Shown: positions 8,901-18,301, counted from the stretch's first letter. The stretch is DNA of 64,000 bases from JBEISR01 sp044371425 (GCA_044371425.1 JBILTR010000001.1:248001-312000), one strand, 5' to 3'. A program made the numbers and translations. Notes: a model not told the origin generated them from the sequence alone.

Positions 8901-11900
8901 TTGTATCGGCGTCCGTCCGGATCTTGTTGTCGCGCCCACCACCAGCGCAAGCTGACAAGAGCCAGAAGGGGTGCCAGGCCATGAGCCACCGTCCAGGCGC
9001 GACTGTACCAAGGACGTAACGTCCAAGGGACTCCCTCTGCCCCAAAGCTCCATCCTGCCAGAGCCGGTAAATCAAAGCCTGCCCACCAGAGAAGTCCACT
9101 GAAAAGAACGATCGATGCAAACACCAGATGCTCGGCGATCGGCCAAGCACTTCGGCTCGTCAAGGTCGGATCTGTGGAGCCATCGTCGATCCATCCCATG
9201 CCTCTGGCGAGGTAGCGGCCTGCGGGTGTTGGCCGTGTTGCCAGGGCGATCCCTAGCATCGCAAGACTCCAAAGCATGGCGCTGATCCCCAGCGAAGCCG
9301 GAGGAAGCATCGCTGGAATCATCGCCAGGCTCCAGGGAAGAAGCGCACTGAGCTCTCGAAGCTCCGGCGGATTGCTGTTCCTTCGGTATCGGGTCATCCA
9401 GACCGAAAGCATCAGGATGACGGTTATGGCAATCGAGGTCGCTTGATACAGCGATTCGGCGGAAAGAGGAATCGGTCGATCGATTTCCAGCGGATCGGGA
9501 AACAGGTTGAGGCTGGTTGTCCAGGGTCGAATCGCGCCCATCAAAGAGGATGCGGCGATGGCAACGATGAGCAGCGAGGCGGCGATGCCGATCGTTTCCC
9601 ACCGCACCCTTTCTTGCGATGGCGGCCAGGAAATCCTCTCTCTCAGTTGTTGGATGATCCAAGAACATCCGATCAGAATGATCCCGAGCATGCCAAAATG
9701 AAGCCACAGGTTGACGACATTGGGATAGGTTTTCCAGATTCCTTGATCGCTTGCAAATTGGTGGAAAGCCAACATCGACCAAAGGATCGCTGTGGCAATC
9801 ATCAGTTCGCGGATCGATACCTTCGGCTCGATCCACCAGCAGCCCAGCATCAAGATGGGCAGCGCCCAGCCGAACTGAATTGCTCGATGGAAATCCTCAC
9901 CGGACCAATCGACCAGCATCGAAGAGCTGAAGAGTCCGAGGACGATGGCGCCTCCGGTCACGAACCGAGCTGCTTGAGGCTGCCACAGGTCGTTCCAGCG
10001 AAGTACCGTGAAGCACTTGACAATCGCTGCGACCACCACCCACGACAACGCGGTGGCCAGCCCTTTGGGCGCTAGTCCCTCCAGCGATTCCAGCGGTTGG
10101 AATGGATCCCATGGACCTCGCTGTGGCCAGGGAAAGAAGAAGGCAGCGACTAGCGTCATGCCCAAGCCCAGGGTGATGCCAATCGACATCGCCGTCAGCG
10201 ATACGCTTGGCGCAAGAAGCAAAAGGCCGAGGGTGGACAGTCCTGCAAGGAAGACGACAGGTGGCGCCCAATAGCCGCCGTGGGGCGGTTGGCTTGCGGG
10301 ATGAAGCAGCGCCACCAGGGCCAGCAGCGAGCAGAGGATCAGAGCGGCCACTGCAGCCAGCATGGCACATTCAGTCAGGGACCGGCGCGACAGACTTCCT
10401 TCCCAAATCGCACGGGTGGATGGTAGCAGGCGAAACGCTTGAGGATGTGGCCGAGCATCGGTGGCAGGGATCGCTTGAAGCAGAATGCACCCAGCCGCCA
10501 GCGTCGCTATCGCGATCCCTCCAATGGCCGCGACTCGTTGCCATGCGATCCAACCCGCAAGGATTTGGTCTGGCCATGCATCCAGACCCCATTGCAGCAG
10601 CATGGCGGTCAGCAGGATCGCCATCAGCGTTCCGATCGATGCCAAACCGCGGCGGCCGGCGAACCAGCCCAGCGTCGTCGACCAGCCTGCGCTGGCGGCC
10701 AGCGCCCCCAGAAGCGGCTCGCGGGTCATGCCGATTTGGGCTAGGCAGGCCAAAGAGGCGATCAGCAAAGTGGCCCCCGCGGTACCGATCCCGATGCGCC
10801 AACTGCTGGGATCCATTTTGGCTGGATCGCTTGAGGTCCGATTCTCATGAGCCGACCGAGCCGAGGGGGAAAACGATAGGACTGAAAGGTCGCTGCTGGC
10901 CAGTGCCCATGCCCCGACGCTCCCCAGGAAGAGACTGGTGGCGGACCACCACCCTGGATCGATGGCAGAAAGTTGTCGTTGCTGCAGCCAGGAGAAGGAC
11001 AGCAGGATCGCTAGTGGGACAAAGACCTGCGTGGCCATGGCAAGTTGACGGCCATAGTAGGCACCGTCTTTCCGCCTGCGCCAAATGGCATGCAGCGCCA
11101 TCGGCCATGCAAACAGCAGCCCGATGCCTGTCCCAGCCCACGTCCATACGGAGGTCGCCCAGCTCGTTGGACTCATCGCGATCGGAATCAGCAAGAGGCT
11201 GCACAAGAGATTCGAAATGGCAGCCGGTTTCCAGAAGAATCCAAAGAGTGCCCTTGCCGCTGTGCCGGCCAGCACGCCGTAGATCAGGGTACCGATGAGG
11301 AGTGCGGCGAGCCACGGAGCGTCGATCGACGGAGTTCCATGTCGTTTGGACAACAGGATGCCGGTCATGACCGCCAGCGGGATCAGCAGCAATCCGATAT
11401 GCAGGATCCCGCGCGAGGTTTCCCTGAGCTTCCAGGTGCGCAACGTATACTGGCCAGCTCCGTGAACGGCCGCCGTCGCAATCAGGAACACCAGCGAGGG
11501 AAAGAAACGGCTGGCGCTGGAAAGCGGTGCCCAGAGGCTGATGACCAAGCCACCCGAACAGACGACGACCAGCGCGGCAGCAATCAGCTCGACCCATCGG
11601 ATGTTGGATCGTTCCATGAAGGCCTGAAGCATCTGCCCAAACCACTGCCTCGGGCGCCTCGCCGCTGCTCCCGGAGGAGGTTCGGGTGCATCCAGAGGAT
11701 GGGGTTCCTGATGCATGGCTCTAGAGGAAGCGACCGTTCCATGGGACGGGCTGGCGGTGGTGTGTTTGGCTGGGGGGGGAATCGGCTGGCCTACGGAGGA
11801 AGTCTTCGCGCGTGCCTTGTCGATCGCTGGATGGGTGGCGGGGGGAGAGGCGGAGAGATCTGAAGCGGAGGTCGGACGTTCGACGTGTCCCCCCGGTGGG

Positions 11901-12211
11901 ATTTCTCCCTTTTCGATTCGATCGAGCGATTCGATGAGAGATCGCTGCTGGTCGGAGGGGAGCATGCGATGCGTGGCTGACCACTGAGCCAATCGTTTGG
12001 CAGCTTCCAAGTCGTCTTGCCAATTCTGACCCGACAGTTGGCTTCGACGTGCACAAGGCAGGCAAAGCCCATCCCATTCCTGAACCGCGTTGCAGCGTCG
12101 ACAGCGCATGCCGGTGGCCAGACGCAACAGCTTGGAACAGCCCCGCCAGATCCAATGGATCACCAAGTGAGCGACCAAAAGGACGAAGAGCCCAAACAGA
12201 AACCAGTCCAC
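5960..12211 (-). CDS. Giant polytopic membrane protein with N-terminal zinc ribbon
   Basis: A 2083-residue protein starting at a GTG, supported by GGGAG about ten bases upstream. Residues 1-20 form a first membrane anchor. Cys37, Cys40, Cys50 and Cys53 make a small zinc-ribbon-like module. About residues 60-100 look helical and soluble, and residues 105-190 are a Pro/Ala/Ser-rich linker. From about residue 195 to 2060 the sequence is an almost uninterrupted series of hydrophobic segments, dozens in all, separated by short Trp-, Pro- and Arg-rich loops. It ends with a short basic cytoplasmic-like tail. I recognise no transporter, glycosyltransferase or respiratory motif. It loosely recalls DUF2339-type predicted membrane proteins, but that is only a guess. 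The frame is intact over 6.2 kb, so it is clearly under selection. Confidence 0.85.
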   Translation of the reverse strand: MDWFLFGLFVLLVAHLVIHWIWRGCSKLLRLATGMRCRRCNAVQEWDGLCLPCARRSQLSGQNWQDDLEAAKRLAQWSATHRMLPSDQQRSLIESLDRIEKGEIPPGGHVERPTSASDLSASPPATHPAIDKARAKTSSVGQPIPPPAKHTTASPSHGTVASSRAMHQEPHPLDAPEPPPGAAARRPRQWFGQMLQAFMERSNIRWVELIAAALVVVCSGGLVISLWAPLSSASRFFPSLVFLIATAAVHGAGQYTLRTWKLRETSRGILHIGLLLIPLAVMTGILLSKRHGTPSIDAPWLAALLIGTLIYGVLAGTAARALFGFFWKPAAISNLLCSLLLIPIAMSPTSWATSVWTWAGTGIGLLFAWPMALHAIWRRRKDGAYYGRQLAMATQVFVPLAILLSFSWLQQRQLSAIDPGWWSATSLFLGSVGAWALASSDLSVLSFSPSARSAHENRTSSDPAKMDPSSWRIGIGTAGATLLIASLACLAQIGMTREPLLGALAASAGWSTTLGWFAGRRGLASIGTLMAILLTAMLLQWGLDAWPDQILAGWIAWQRVAAIGGIAIATLAAGCILLQAIPATDARPHPQAFRLLPSTRAIWEGSLSRRSLTECAMLAAVAALILCSLLALVALLHPASQPPHGGYWAPPVVFLAGLSTLGLLLLAPSVSLTAMSIGITLGLGMTLVAAFFFPWPQRGPWDPFQPLESLEGLAPKGLATALSWVVVAAIVKCFTVLRWNDLWQPQAARFVTGGAIVLGLFSSSMLVDWSGEDFHRAIQFGWALPILMLGCWWIEPKVSIRELMIATAILWSMLAFHQFASDQGIWKTYPNVVNLWLHFGMLGIILIGCSWIIQQLRERISWPPSQERVRWETIGIAASLLIVAIAASSLMGAIRPWTTSLNLFPDPLEIDRPIPLSAESLYQATSIAITVILMLSVWMTRYRRNSNPPELRELSALLPWSLAMIPAMLPPASLGISAMLWSLAMLGIALATRPTPAGRYLARGMGWIDDGSTDPTLTSRSAWPIAEHLVFASIVLFSGLLWWAGFDLPALAGWSFGAEGVPWTLRPWYSRAWTVAHGLAPLLALVSLRWWWARQQDPDGRRYNLEAASLWLAFAIAAFLLAVDGVMKLPAMTQWAYALLACATGQSLVAIALTWFHPAAKDRPKELQSSASSSPTADSIQDLATRMATAGLLLLSIVATLGSVVLLNASRGNPIAIDLGSPRVLASVLIVLTGSGWIGWTGNLRKQSFSSALPIATLSPFLPLAWMHGVDQGWWSPSSWTGLTVANPLPLLLVGWSLALGVGALHRSDRSSGILRFGSSAGDLEWGFWWLLLIASSIFAASQAAGPTYPIAFWFLMLFAAIAVLRGVWLGEAPPGHAAGFVAAGAIMLAKGPILGATLPLPVSILLAPLVAGLLHRVFCIPRKMKEQFARLSAAEGRFIDQTASFHVPLVLLLATAWIAIPWLPEFVWLSDHSEWRVVLSGISLCLAAWRLTEARSIHPLLSIYCSVLALFATLSLWTHQQLQLPSDFIFPMWALGCVLAMAMLAGILRDSIVHPGKSIPWNRLGMAAPSSEELEQTRRWMVTCHLAAGLLLVIPCLLLVLEYHPLWTKRFIAMLPAASAIAILPIAIDSRRPWEKFAGLFLGSIGAVLLSWSDLNLDRTALETVQEPESWWQSYLAYARLMRALMAMVAISWLYRLVAQTRPATSDDAKRVMQASLALLLPIGLASLWVVYGYLTPVVDWPKWSLGGVPLGIGLAAISTWVAMAWRLLVIATHPTGHEAALSIGQRQAAFYGFEGTLFAIAIALRAHFPDWFGGWLTQWWPLLVYLAAMASIAIGKSFLHSDRSILRDPIERTTVLLPIVPLIGIWLDESYPDRSIDWQEPFPFAMLLLLGAALYAMEALRRNHSGLKWLAGLLGMAAFWVSLSSNPTLAFFQHPQLWIIPPAIAGLLLLETNRRQLSPSALVAARYALLLSIYCSSTFEMMVRSFGMQFWSPILLLTFAVLGVLLGVAMRIRAFLYCGSLFVAIGLVGMVWHAQRAIDQIWPWWVFGICLGISLIVFLGWMEKNRARMAAYRKALRLWEP

Positions 12212-12548
12212 GGCGTTTGCTCCCGGAGGCTTCGGCGGCCCAGCGATTGGTCCTCAAGGAGGATCGATCGTTCCACTTGCCGCTACGATCCCCTCATCCT
12301 CCATTTTACTTCGCCCCCTCCCGTGAGCCCCGCACAAATGGCAAGGCTCGGAAAAATGGCTGGAAAGCAGGAAAGTCAAATGGTAAAAAATCTTATAGGA
12401 ATTACGCATTTTCTCATGGAGTCGGCCAGGGGGATCGGTAGTCTCAAAGGAGGTGAAGAGCCTTCGGGGCGTACGAGCGACTGCTGGCGTGTCGATCCTT
12501 CACCTTTCGATCCCTTCCTTCCTCTCCTTTGCAAAGGGTGACTTTCCC
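12212..12548. other. Divergent intergenic region
   Basis: 337 bp separate the starts of the minus-strand giant membrane protein and the plus-strand oxidoreductase, so promoters for both should lie here. An AT-rich patch at about 12375-12420 (containing TTATAGGAATTACG) is the best candidate for a plus-strand promoter, but no -35 element sits at the right distance. I see no RNA gene or repeat. Confidence 0.4.
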
Positions 12549-13667
12549 ATGGCAGCGCAGAAGCCGTACCGTGTGGCGATGGTGGGTCTTGGATTTGGAG
12601 CCGAGTTCATCCCGATCTACCAGAAGCACCCGCTGGGGCAGGTGGAGGCGATTTGTCGTCGGAACGAATCGGAACTGCATAAGGTGGGGGATCATTTCGG
12701 GATCGCCAAGCGATACACCGAGTACGATCAGGTGCTAGCCGATCCGCAGATTGACTTTGTCCATATCAACAGCCCGATTCCAGACCATGCCTGGATGAGC
12801 CTCAGGGCGCTGCGCGCCGGTAAGCACGTGATGTGCACGGTGCCGATGGCGACGACGATCGAGGAGTGCGATCAGATCTGCCAGGCGGTGGCGGATACGG
12901 GGCTTCGGTACATGATGGCCGAAACGGTGGTCTACAGCCGCGAGTTTCTGTTTCTCAAGGAGATGTACCAGAAGGGGGAACTTGGGAAGATTCAGTACAT
13001 GGCTGCATCGCACCCTCAGGATATGGATGGTTGGCCGGAGTACTGGGAGCGGATGATTCCGATGCATTACGCGACGCACGTGGTCAGCCCAGTGCTGGGG
13101 TTGGTCGACGGGCTTGCTGAATATGTCTCCTGCTTCGGTTCGGGGACGATCCGCAAGGAGCTAGCCGAAAAGTCGGGCAATTCCTATGCCGTCGAATCGT
13201 GCCATATCAAGATCCGCAATTCCGATGTCGCCGCGCACATCTGGCGATTTCTGTTTGACACCGCCAGGCAGTACCGCGAGAGCTTTGATGTCTACGGGAC
13301 GAAGAAGAGCTTTGAGTGGTCTCTAGTGGAAGGGGAGCCGCATATTTTGCACACCGCGAAGTTGCCCGAACCGCAGATTGCATCGAAAGTGGAAGTTCCC
13401 GACTACGCGCACCTGTTGCCGCCCGAGGTTCGTCAATTCACCCGCTCGATCCAGGATGCTGACCATCTTTCGTTCATTCAGGGGGGTGGGCACGGCGGTT
13501 CGCATCCACACTTGGTCAACGAGTTCCTTTCTGCCTTGTCGCAGAATCGAGACCCCTGGCCCAATGCAGTGACCAGCGCAAACTGGACCTGCGTCGGGAT
13601 CTGTGCGCACCAGAGCACTCAGCAGGGGGGCCAGATCGTTCGCCTCCCGGAATTCACGCTCGGGTAA
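12549..13667 (+). CDS. Gfo/Idh/MocA family NAD(P)-dependent oxidoreductase
   Basis: A 372-residue sugar- or inositol-type dehydrogenase. I use the ATG at 12549 because the Rossmann strand starts at residue 8 with the dinucleotide motif VGLGFGAEF; an upstream in-frame extension has no family resemblance. Residues 85-105 (AGKHVMCTVPMATT) correspond to the family's catalytic EKP-type segment, but the usual Glu-Lys-Pro reads Cys-Thr-Val-Pro, so the catalytic Lys is not obvious. The C-terminal half has the alpha/beta substrate domain with GGGHGGSHPHLV near residues 315-325. It precedes the ThuA/PVC-type gene on the same strand by 131 bp, a pairing that fits carbohydrate catabolism in planctomycetes. 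Confidence 0.85.
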   Translation: MAAQKPYRVAMVGLGFGAEFIPIYQKHPLGQVEAICRRNESELHKVGDHFGIAKRYTEYDQVLADPQIDFVHINSPIPDHAWMSLRALRAGKHVMCTVPMATTIEECDQICQAVADTGLRYMMAETVVYSREFLFLKEMYQKGELGKIQYMAASHPQDMDGWPEYWERMIPMHYATHVVSPVLGLVDGLAEYVSCFGSGTIRKELAEKSGNSYAVESCHIKIRNSDVAAHIWRFLFDTARQYRESFDVYGTKKSFEWSLVEGEPHILHTAKLPEPQIASKVEVPDYAHLLPPEVRQFTRSIQDADHLSFIQGGGHGGSHPHLVNEFLSALSQNRDPWPNAVTSANWTCVGICAHQSTQQGGQIVRLPEFTLG

Positions 13668-13785
13668 ACCGAGGCGGCATCCCATGTGGTGAAGCAAGTC
13701 GTTCGATTTCGGTCGAATCAGGGTGGCATGGCTGGCGAAACTCCAGTGGCCGACCCTCATCTGCTTTGGCAAGAAGACCTTAGAC

Positions 13786-13790
13786 GAGGA
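13786..13790 (+). promoter_or_regulatory. Shine-Dalgarno GAGGA that fixes the start at 13799
   Basis: GAGGA lies eight bases before the ATG at 13799 and supports that start, which also gives a normal signal peptide. Confidence 0.7.
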
Positions 13791-13798
13791 AACTTCGG

Positions 13799-16700
13799 AT
13801 GACTAAGAGACTGGTTGCTCTGTTGTGGTTCATGGCGACGATGGTCGGGCTGTGGGCGCCCGCATCCCAAGCCGCTGAACCTTTGTCGGTACTGTTCCTT
13901 GGGGACAAGGGGCATCACCGTCCGGCTGACCTAGCAGGTCGCCTGATTCCTGCGTTGAGGAAGAAGGGGATCGAGCTGACATACACCGAGGAGGTCGGGT
14001 CGCTTCATCCCGACAAGCTGAAGGACTTCGACGGCCTTCTGATCTATGCCAACATCGATCAAATCGAACCCGACCAGGAGAAGGCACTGCTCGATTTCGT
14101 TGCGTCGGGTAAGGGTTTTATTCCGATTCACTGTGCGACCTACTGCTTTCGCAATTCGCCCGAGTACATCGCGCTTTGCGGCGCGCAGTTTCAGTCGCAC
14201 GGTGGAGAGGAATTCGAGACCGTCATCGTGGCTCCCGAGCATCCGGTGATGCAGGGATTTGATGGATTCCGCTCCTGGGACGAAACCTACGTCCACCACA
14301 TGCACAACACGAAGGACCGCACCGTTCTGGAGGTTCGCCGCCAGGGTGGGCAGGCTCGCGGCAACAAAGAAGAACCCTGGACCTGGGTTCGGACCCATGG
14401 GAAAGGGCGCGTTTTCTACACCGCTTGGGGGCACGACACCCGCACTTGGCAGCAAGAAGGGTTCGTCAATCTGGTGGAGCGTGGGATCCGATGGGCTTGC
14501 GGCAAGGACCCTGCCGAGGCGGGCGCCTACGTCGATGCCTCCCGATTCCCAATTCCTGCCATCCAACCTGCCAAGACCGATGTCGCCGAGTTCACCTATC
14601 GGGACGTTGGGGCTCAGATCCCCAACTACCGCCCCGGTGAGCGATGGGGTACACAGGGCAAGCCGCTCAACATGATGCAGGAACCTCTGAGCCCCGAGGA
14701 ATCGCAGAAACACTACCGGACGCCAGTTGATTTCACCGCCAGTCTGTGGGCGAGTGAGCCGATGTTTCAGGGCAAGCCAATCGCGATGAACTGGGACGAA
14801 CGGGGTAGGTTGTGGGTCTGTGAGACCGTCGACTACCCGAATGAACTGCAGCCGGAGGGGAAGGGGCGAGACCGCATTCGGATCGTCGAGGATTCCGACG
14901 GAGATGGGGTGGCCGATCGCTCGAAGGTTTTTGCAGAGCGGTTGAGCATCCCGACGGCGATTGTCATCTACCGAGGCGGTGCGCTGGTGCAGGATGGCCA
15001 GACCACTATCTACCTGAAAGACCTCAACGGCGACGACGTAGCCGACATCCGTCAGGAATTGATCACCGGTTGGGGGATCGGCGATACCCATGGCGGGGTC
15101 AGCAACTTCCAGTACGCGATGGATGGCTGGATCTGGGCCATGCAGGGGTACAACGACTCTCAGCCTGTCATCAATGGACAGCCACAGCAGGCTTTCCGCC
15201 AAGGATTCTGGCGTTTTCGAGTGGAGCCAGGTAAGCCCGACCCAACAGCTCCTGTGGAGTGGCTAGGGGAGGGAAAACCGGTCGAGTCCGAGATCGAACA
15301 GAGCACGCTGCGTGTGCGCGAGGTGGAGTTCATTCGAGCCACCAACAACAACACCTGGGGACTGGGATTCAGTGAAGAGGGCTTGGTCTTTGGGTCGACC
15401 GCCAACGCGAACCCCAGCAATTTCATGCCGATTCCCAACCGGTATTACGAACGGGTCAAAGGTTGGGCCCCCAGCACCCTGGCCATGATCTCCGATTCCA
15501 ATAAGTTCCAGCCCGTCACCGACAAGGTGCGCCAGGTCGATGTCCATGGAGGCTACACCGCCGCTGCCGGTCATTCGCTTTACACCGCTCGGCAGTATCC
15601 CAAGAGCTGGTGGAATCGCATCGCATTTGTTTGCGAGCCGACGGGGCATTTGGTCGGATCCTTTGTGCTCAATCGAGATGGTGCTGGATATCGCAGCACC
15701 AATCCATTCAACCTGATCGCCAGCGACGACGAATGGGCTTCTCCGATCATGGCGGAGGTCGGACCGGACGGAAACATGTGGGTGATCGACTGGTACAACT
15801 ACATCGTCCAGCACAATCCAACCCCTCAAGGTTTCAAGACCGGTCGAGGCAATGCCTACGAGACCGAACTGCGAGACAAGAAGCATGGTCGCATCTATCG
15901 CGTCCTGTACGAGGGAGAAGAAGCAGCACAGAGCGCGTTGGCCGAGCAGGCTTCCAAGCTGGCATCGCGGGGACTGGGGCAGCTCTCCAGCGAGCAATTG
16001 GTGGCGGTCCTCTCCCATCCGACGATGCGCAGGCGCTTGGATGCTCAACGACTTCTTGAGGAGCGACAGGATCGCTCCCCAGCCGTCGTCGCCGCGCTTT
16101 TGAATCGCATCGCAACTCCTGCGGTCGATGCCATCGGGATCGATGCAGGTGCGATGCACGCTCTGCACGTTCTGCGAAGTCTCGATCTGATCCAGCCCCA
16201 GCAGAAGGAAGTCTTCGACGCAGTGCTCGAAGCGCTCAGCCATCCGGCGGCTGGCGTTCGACGCAATGCCATCCAGGTGCTGCCGGCGGATCCCGCTGCG
16301 GTCGCCGCTATTGCTCCGATGGCGACGGGAGATTCCGATCCTCAAGTCCGTCTTGCAGCGCTGCTTCATCAGTCGGATGCCGCTGCGGTCGACCAGGGGG
16401 CTCAGGTGTTGGCATCGGTCGATGAATCGATCGCCGGAGATCGCTGGCTGTTGGACGCGTGGACTAGCGCTGCGAGCATCCATGCCGCACAAGTGCTGCC
16501 ACTGCTGGTGCAGCGAGAAACGATTCCTGCAGGAGCCATGCAGCGACTGAAGATTGTTGGGGAGCATCTGGCCAGGACCTCACCTGATGCCAAAGCGATT
16601 GGAGCCTTGATGCAGGCGATGGCCAAGGGGAATTCCGAAGCGAGGCTGACGATTCTTGAGGGGCTTTTTCAGGGATGGCCGGAAAAGCATGCCATCGAGC

Positions 16701-18301
16701 TAGATGGAGCTTCGGCCGACGCCTTGCTGTCGGTCCTGGAACAGGTACCGATCGGCAGCAAGAGCATGCTGGCGCAGCTGGCCTCTCGCTGGGGCGGGAA
16801 GTCGATGGCCCAGCAGCTGAAGAAGATTGGGGAGGAGCTGTTTGGTCTGCTCTCCAATGCCGATGCCGATCTGAAGCTTCGAGTCGAGGCGGCTCAGCAA
16901 CTGGTGGCCCTTCAGCCCAGTGAGAGCGCTGTGGTCTCCCAGCTGATGGAACAGGTCACGCCACAGACACCGCCGACGCTGGTCCTGGGGATCCTGGGGG
17001 CTCTGGTGCAGAGCCGAGCGGCGGAGGTAGGGGCCTTGATTGTCGAGAAGGCGCCGGAGCTAACGCCGGATGCCCGGTCGGCAGCGATTCGAACCCTGAT
17101 GGCAAGGCCGGAAACCACTCGATCCCTGCTAGATGCCATCGGCGACGGCAAGTTGCAACTGGCCGATCTGTCGCTCGATCAGAAGCAAGCGCTTCGCGAT
17201 CATCCCGACGAAGCGGTTCGCAAGGCGGCGACGGAGCTGTTGGCGATGGTCGGTGGCGTCCCCAACGCCAACCGACAGAAGGTGCTGGAAGAGTGGATGC
17301 CGTTGACCGAGCAGGAAGGATCGGTGGCGCAAGGGAAAGCGGTCTTCACCAAGCACTGCAGCCTCTGCCATCAGCACTCCGGCGAAGGTCAGGCGATCGG
17401 GCCCGATCTGACCGGGATGGCGGTGCATCCGAAGCATGAACTGCTGACACACATCCTCGATCCCAATCGCAGCGTCGAAGGGAACTTCCGGACCTACACG
17501 GTGCTGACCGGCGATGGCTTGGTGTTGACCGGAATGTTGGCCGGCGAGTCGAAGACATCGATCGAGCTGATCAATACGCAGGGGAAGAGAGAGACGTTGC
17601 AGCGCGAAGAGATCGAAAAGATCACCGCCTCCTCCAAGTCGCTGATGCCCGAAGGGTTTGAAGGTCAGATGAAGCAGGAGGAGATGCGCGATCTGCTGGA
17701 ATTCCTGACCAGCAAGGGAAAGTATGTTCCGCTGCCTCTGGGGAAGGTGGCCACCGCCATCAGCACCAAAGGTCTGTTTCACGACGGCGATGACGGTCCC
17801 GATCGGATGCGTTTTGACGACTGGAAGCCGAAAGTCTTCCAGGGAGTCCCGTTTGTGCTCGTCGATCCGCAGGGCAAGCAAGTCCCCAACATCGTCCTGC
17901 TGAACGGGCCTCTAGGAACCATGCCCCCGAAGATGCCTAAGGAGGTTTCGCTGATCTGCAACGCACCGGCTGCCAAGATCCATCTCCTGAGCGGCATCAG
18001 TGGTTGGGGCTTCCCTGCAGTCCAGGAGAAGAGCGTCTCGATGATCGTTAGGCTGGTCTATGCCGATGGTCAGACAGAAGATCATCCCCTGCAAAACGGC
18101 GTCCATTTTTCGGATTACATCCGAAGGATCGATGTGCCGCAGTCGCAGTTTGCTTTTGATCTGAAGGGGCAGCAATTGCGATACCTGGCGATTGAGCCAA
18201 AGCGACAGGAACCGCTCAAGGAGCTGATCCTGGTCAAGGGGAACGATGACACCGCACCGATCGTCATGGCGGTGACGCTGGAGTCGCCAGGCAAGGAGTA
18301 G
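13799..18301 (+). CDS. ThuA / PVC-type membrane-bound dehydrogenase / HEAT / cytochrome c multidomain protein
   Basis: A 1500-residue exported protein. Residues 1-25 are a signal peptide (cleavage near SQA-AEP). Residues 28-235 form a ThuA-like glutamine-amidotransferase-fold domain, with GHHRPADLAGRL early and an HGKGRVFYTAWGHD segment late. Residues 290-720 are the PVC-type dehydrogenase beta-propeller (WDERGRLWVCET; a DSDGDG calcium-like loop). Residues 730-1150 are Ala/Leu-rich HEAT-like repeats. A class I cytochrome c domain follows: haem-binding CSLCH at C1187-H1191, then IGPDLTG, with no clear axial Met. Residues 1320-1500 are an uncharacterised C-terminal beta-rich domain. Family knowledge suggests periplasmic oxidation of a sugar or polyol with electron transfer through the haem. 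The substrate cannot be read from the sequence. Confidence 0.88.
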   Translation: MTKRLVALLWFMATMVGLWAPASQAAEPLSVLFLGDKGHHRPADLAGRLIPALRKKGIELTYTEEVGSLHPDKLKDFDGLLIYANIDQIEPDQEKALLDFVASGKGFIPIHCATYCFRNSPEYIALCGAQFQSHGGEEFETVIVAPEHPVMQGFDGFRSWDETYVHHMHNTKDRTVLEVRRQGGQARGNKEEPWTWVRTHGKGRVFYTAWGHDTRTWQQEGFVNLVERGIRWACGKDPAEAGAYVDASRFPIPAIQPAKTDVAEFTYRDVGAQIPNYRPGERWGTQGKPLNMMQEPLSPEESQKHYRTPVDFTASLWASEPMFQGKPIAMNWDERGRLWVCETVDYPNELQPEGKGRDRIRIVEDSDGDGVADRSKVFAERLSIPTAIVIYRGGALVQDGQTTIYLKDLNGDDVADIRQELITGWGIGDTHGGVSNFQYAMDGWIWAMQGYNDSQPVINGQPQQAFRQGFWRFRVEPGKPDPTAPVEWLGEGKPVESEIEQSTLRVREVEFIRATNNNTWGLGFSEEGLVFGSTANANPSNFMPIPNRYYERVKGWAPSTLAMISDSNKFQPVTDKVRQVDVHGGYTAAAGHSLYTARQYPKSWWNRIAFVCEPTGHLVGSFVLNRDGAGYRSTNPFNLIASDDEWASPIMAEVGPDGNMWVIDWYNYIVQHNPTPQGFKTGRGNAYETELRDKKHGRIYRVLYEGEEAAQSALAEQASKLASRGLGQLSSEQLVAVLSHPTMRRRLDAQRLLEERQDRSPAVVAALLNRIATPAVDAIGIDAGAMHALHVLRSLDLIQPQQKEVFDAVLEALSHPAAGVRRNAIQVLPADPAAVAAIAPMATGDSDPQVRLAALLHQSDAAAVDQGAQVLASVDESIAGDRWLLDAWTSAASIHAAQVLPLLVQRETIPAGAMQRLKIVGEHLARTSPDAKAIGALMQAMAKGNSEARLTILEGLFQGWPEKHAIELDGASADALLSVLEQVPIGSKSMLAQLASRWGGKSMAQQLKKIGEELFGLLSNADADLKLRVEAAQQLVALQPSESAVVSQLMEQVTPQTPPTLVLGILGALVQSRAAEVGALIVEKAPELTPDARSAAIRTLMARPETTRSLLDAIGDGKLQLADLSLDQKQALRDHPDEAVRKAATELLAMVGGVPNANRQKVLEEWMPLTEQEGSVAQGKAVFTKHCSLCHQHSGEGQAIGPDLTGMAVHPKHELLTHILDPNRSVEGNFRTYTVLTGDGLVLTGMLAGESKTSIELINTQGKRETLQREEIEKITASSKSLMPEGFEGQMKQEEMRDLLEFLTSKGKYVPLPLGKVATAISTKGLFHDGDDGPDRMRFDDWKPKVFQGVPFVLVDPQGKQVPNIVLLNGPLGTMPPKMPKEVSLICNAPAAKIHLLSGISGWGFPAVQEKSVSMIVRLVYADGQTEDHPLQNGVHFSDYIRRIDVPQSQFAFDLKGQQLRYLAIEPKRQEPLKELILVKGNDDTAPIVMAVTLESPGKE

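Noticed and set aside
10207..11298. 363-codon plus-strand frame inside the giant membrane protein gene
   Set aside because: Arg-, Ser- and Pro-rich shadow of the hydrophobic minus-strand codons.
13931..15202. 423-codon open frame antisense to the ThuA/PVC-type gene
   Set aside because: It lies wholly within a well-supported gene on the other strand and its composition (Leu, Arg, Pro, His-rich, no motif) is typical of a shadow frame in high-G+C DNA.
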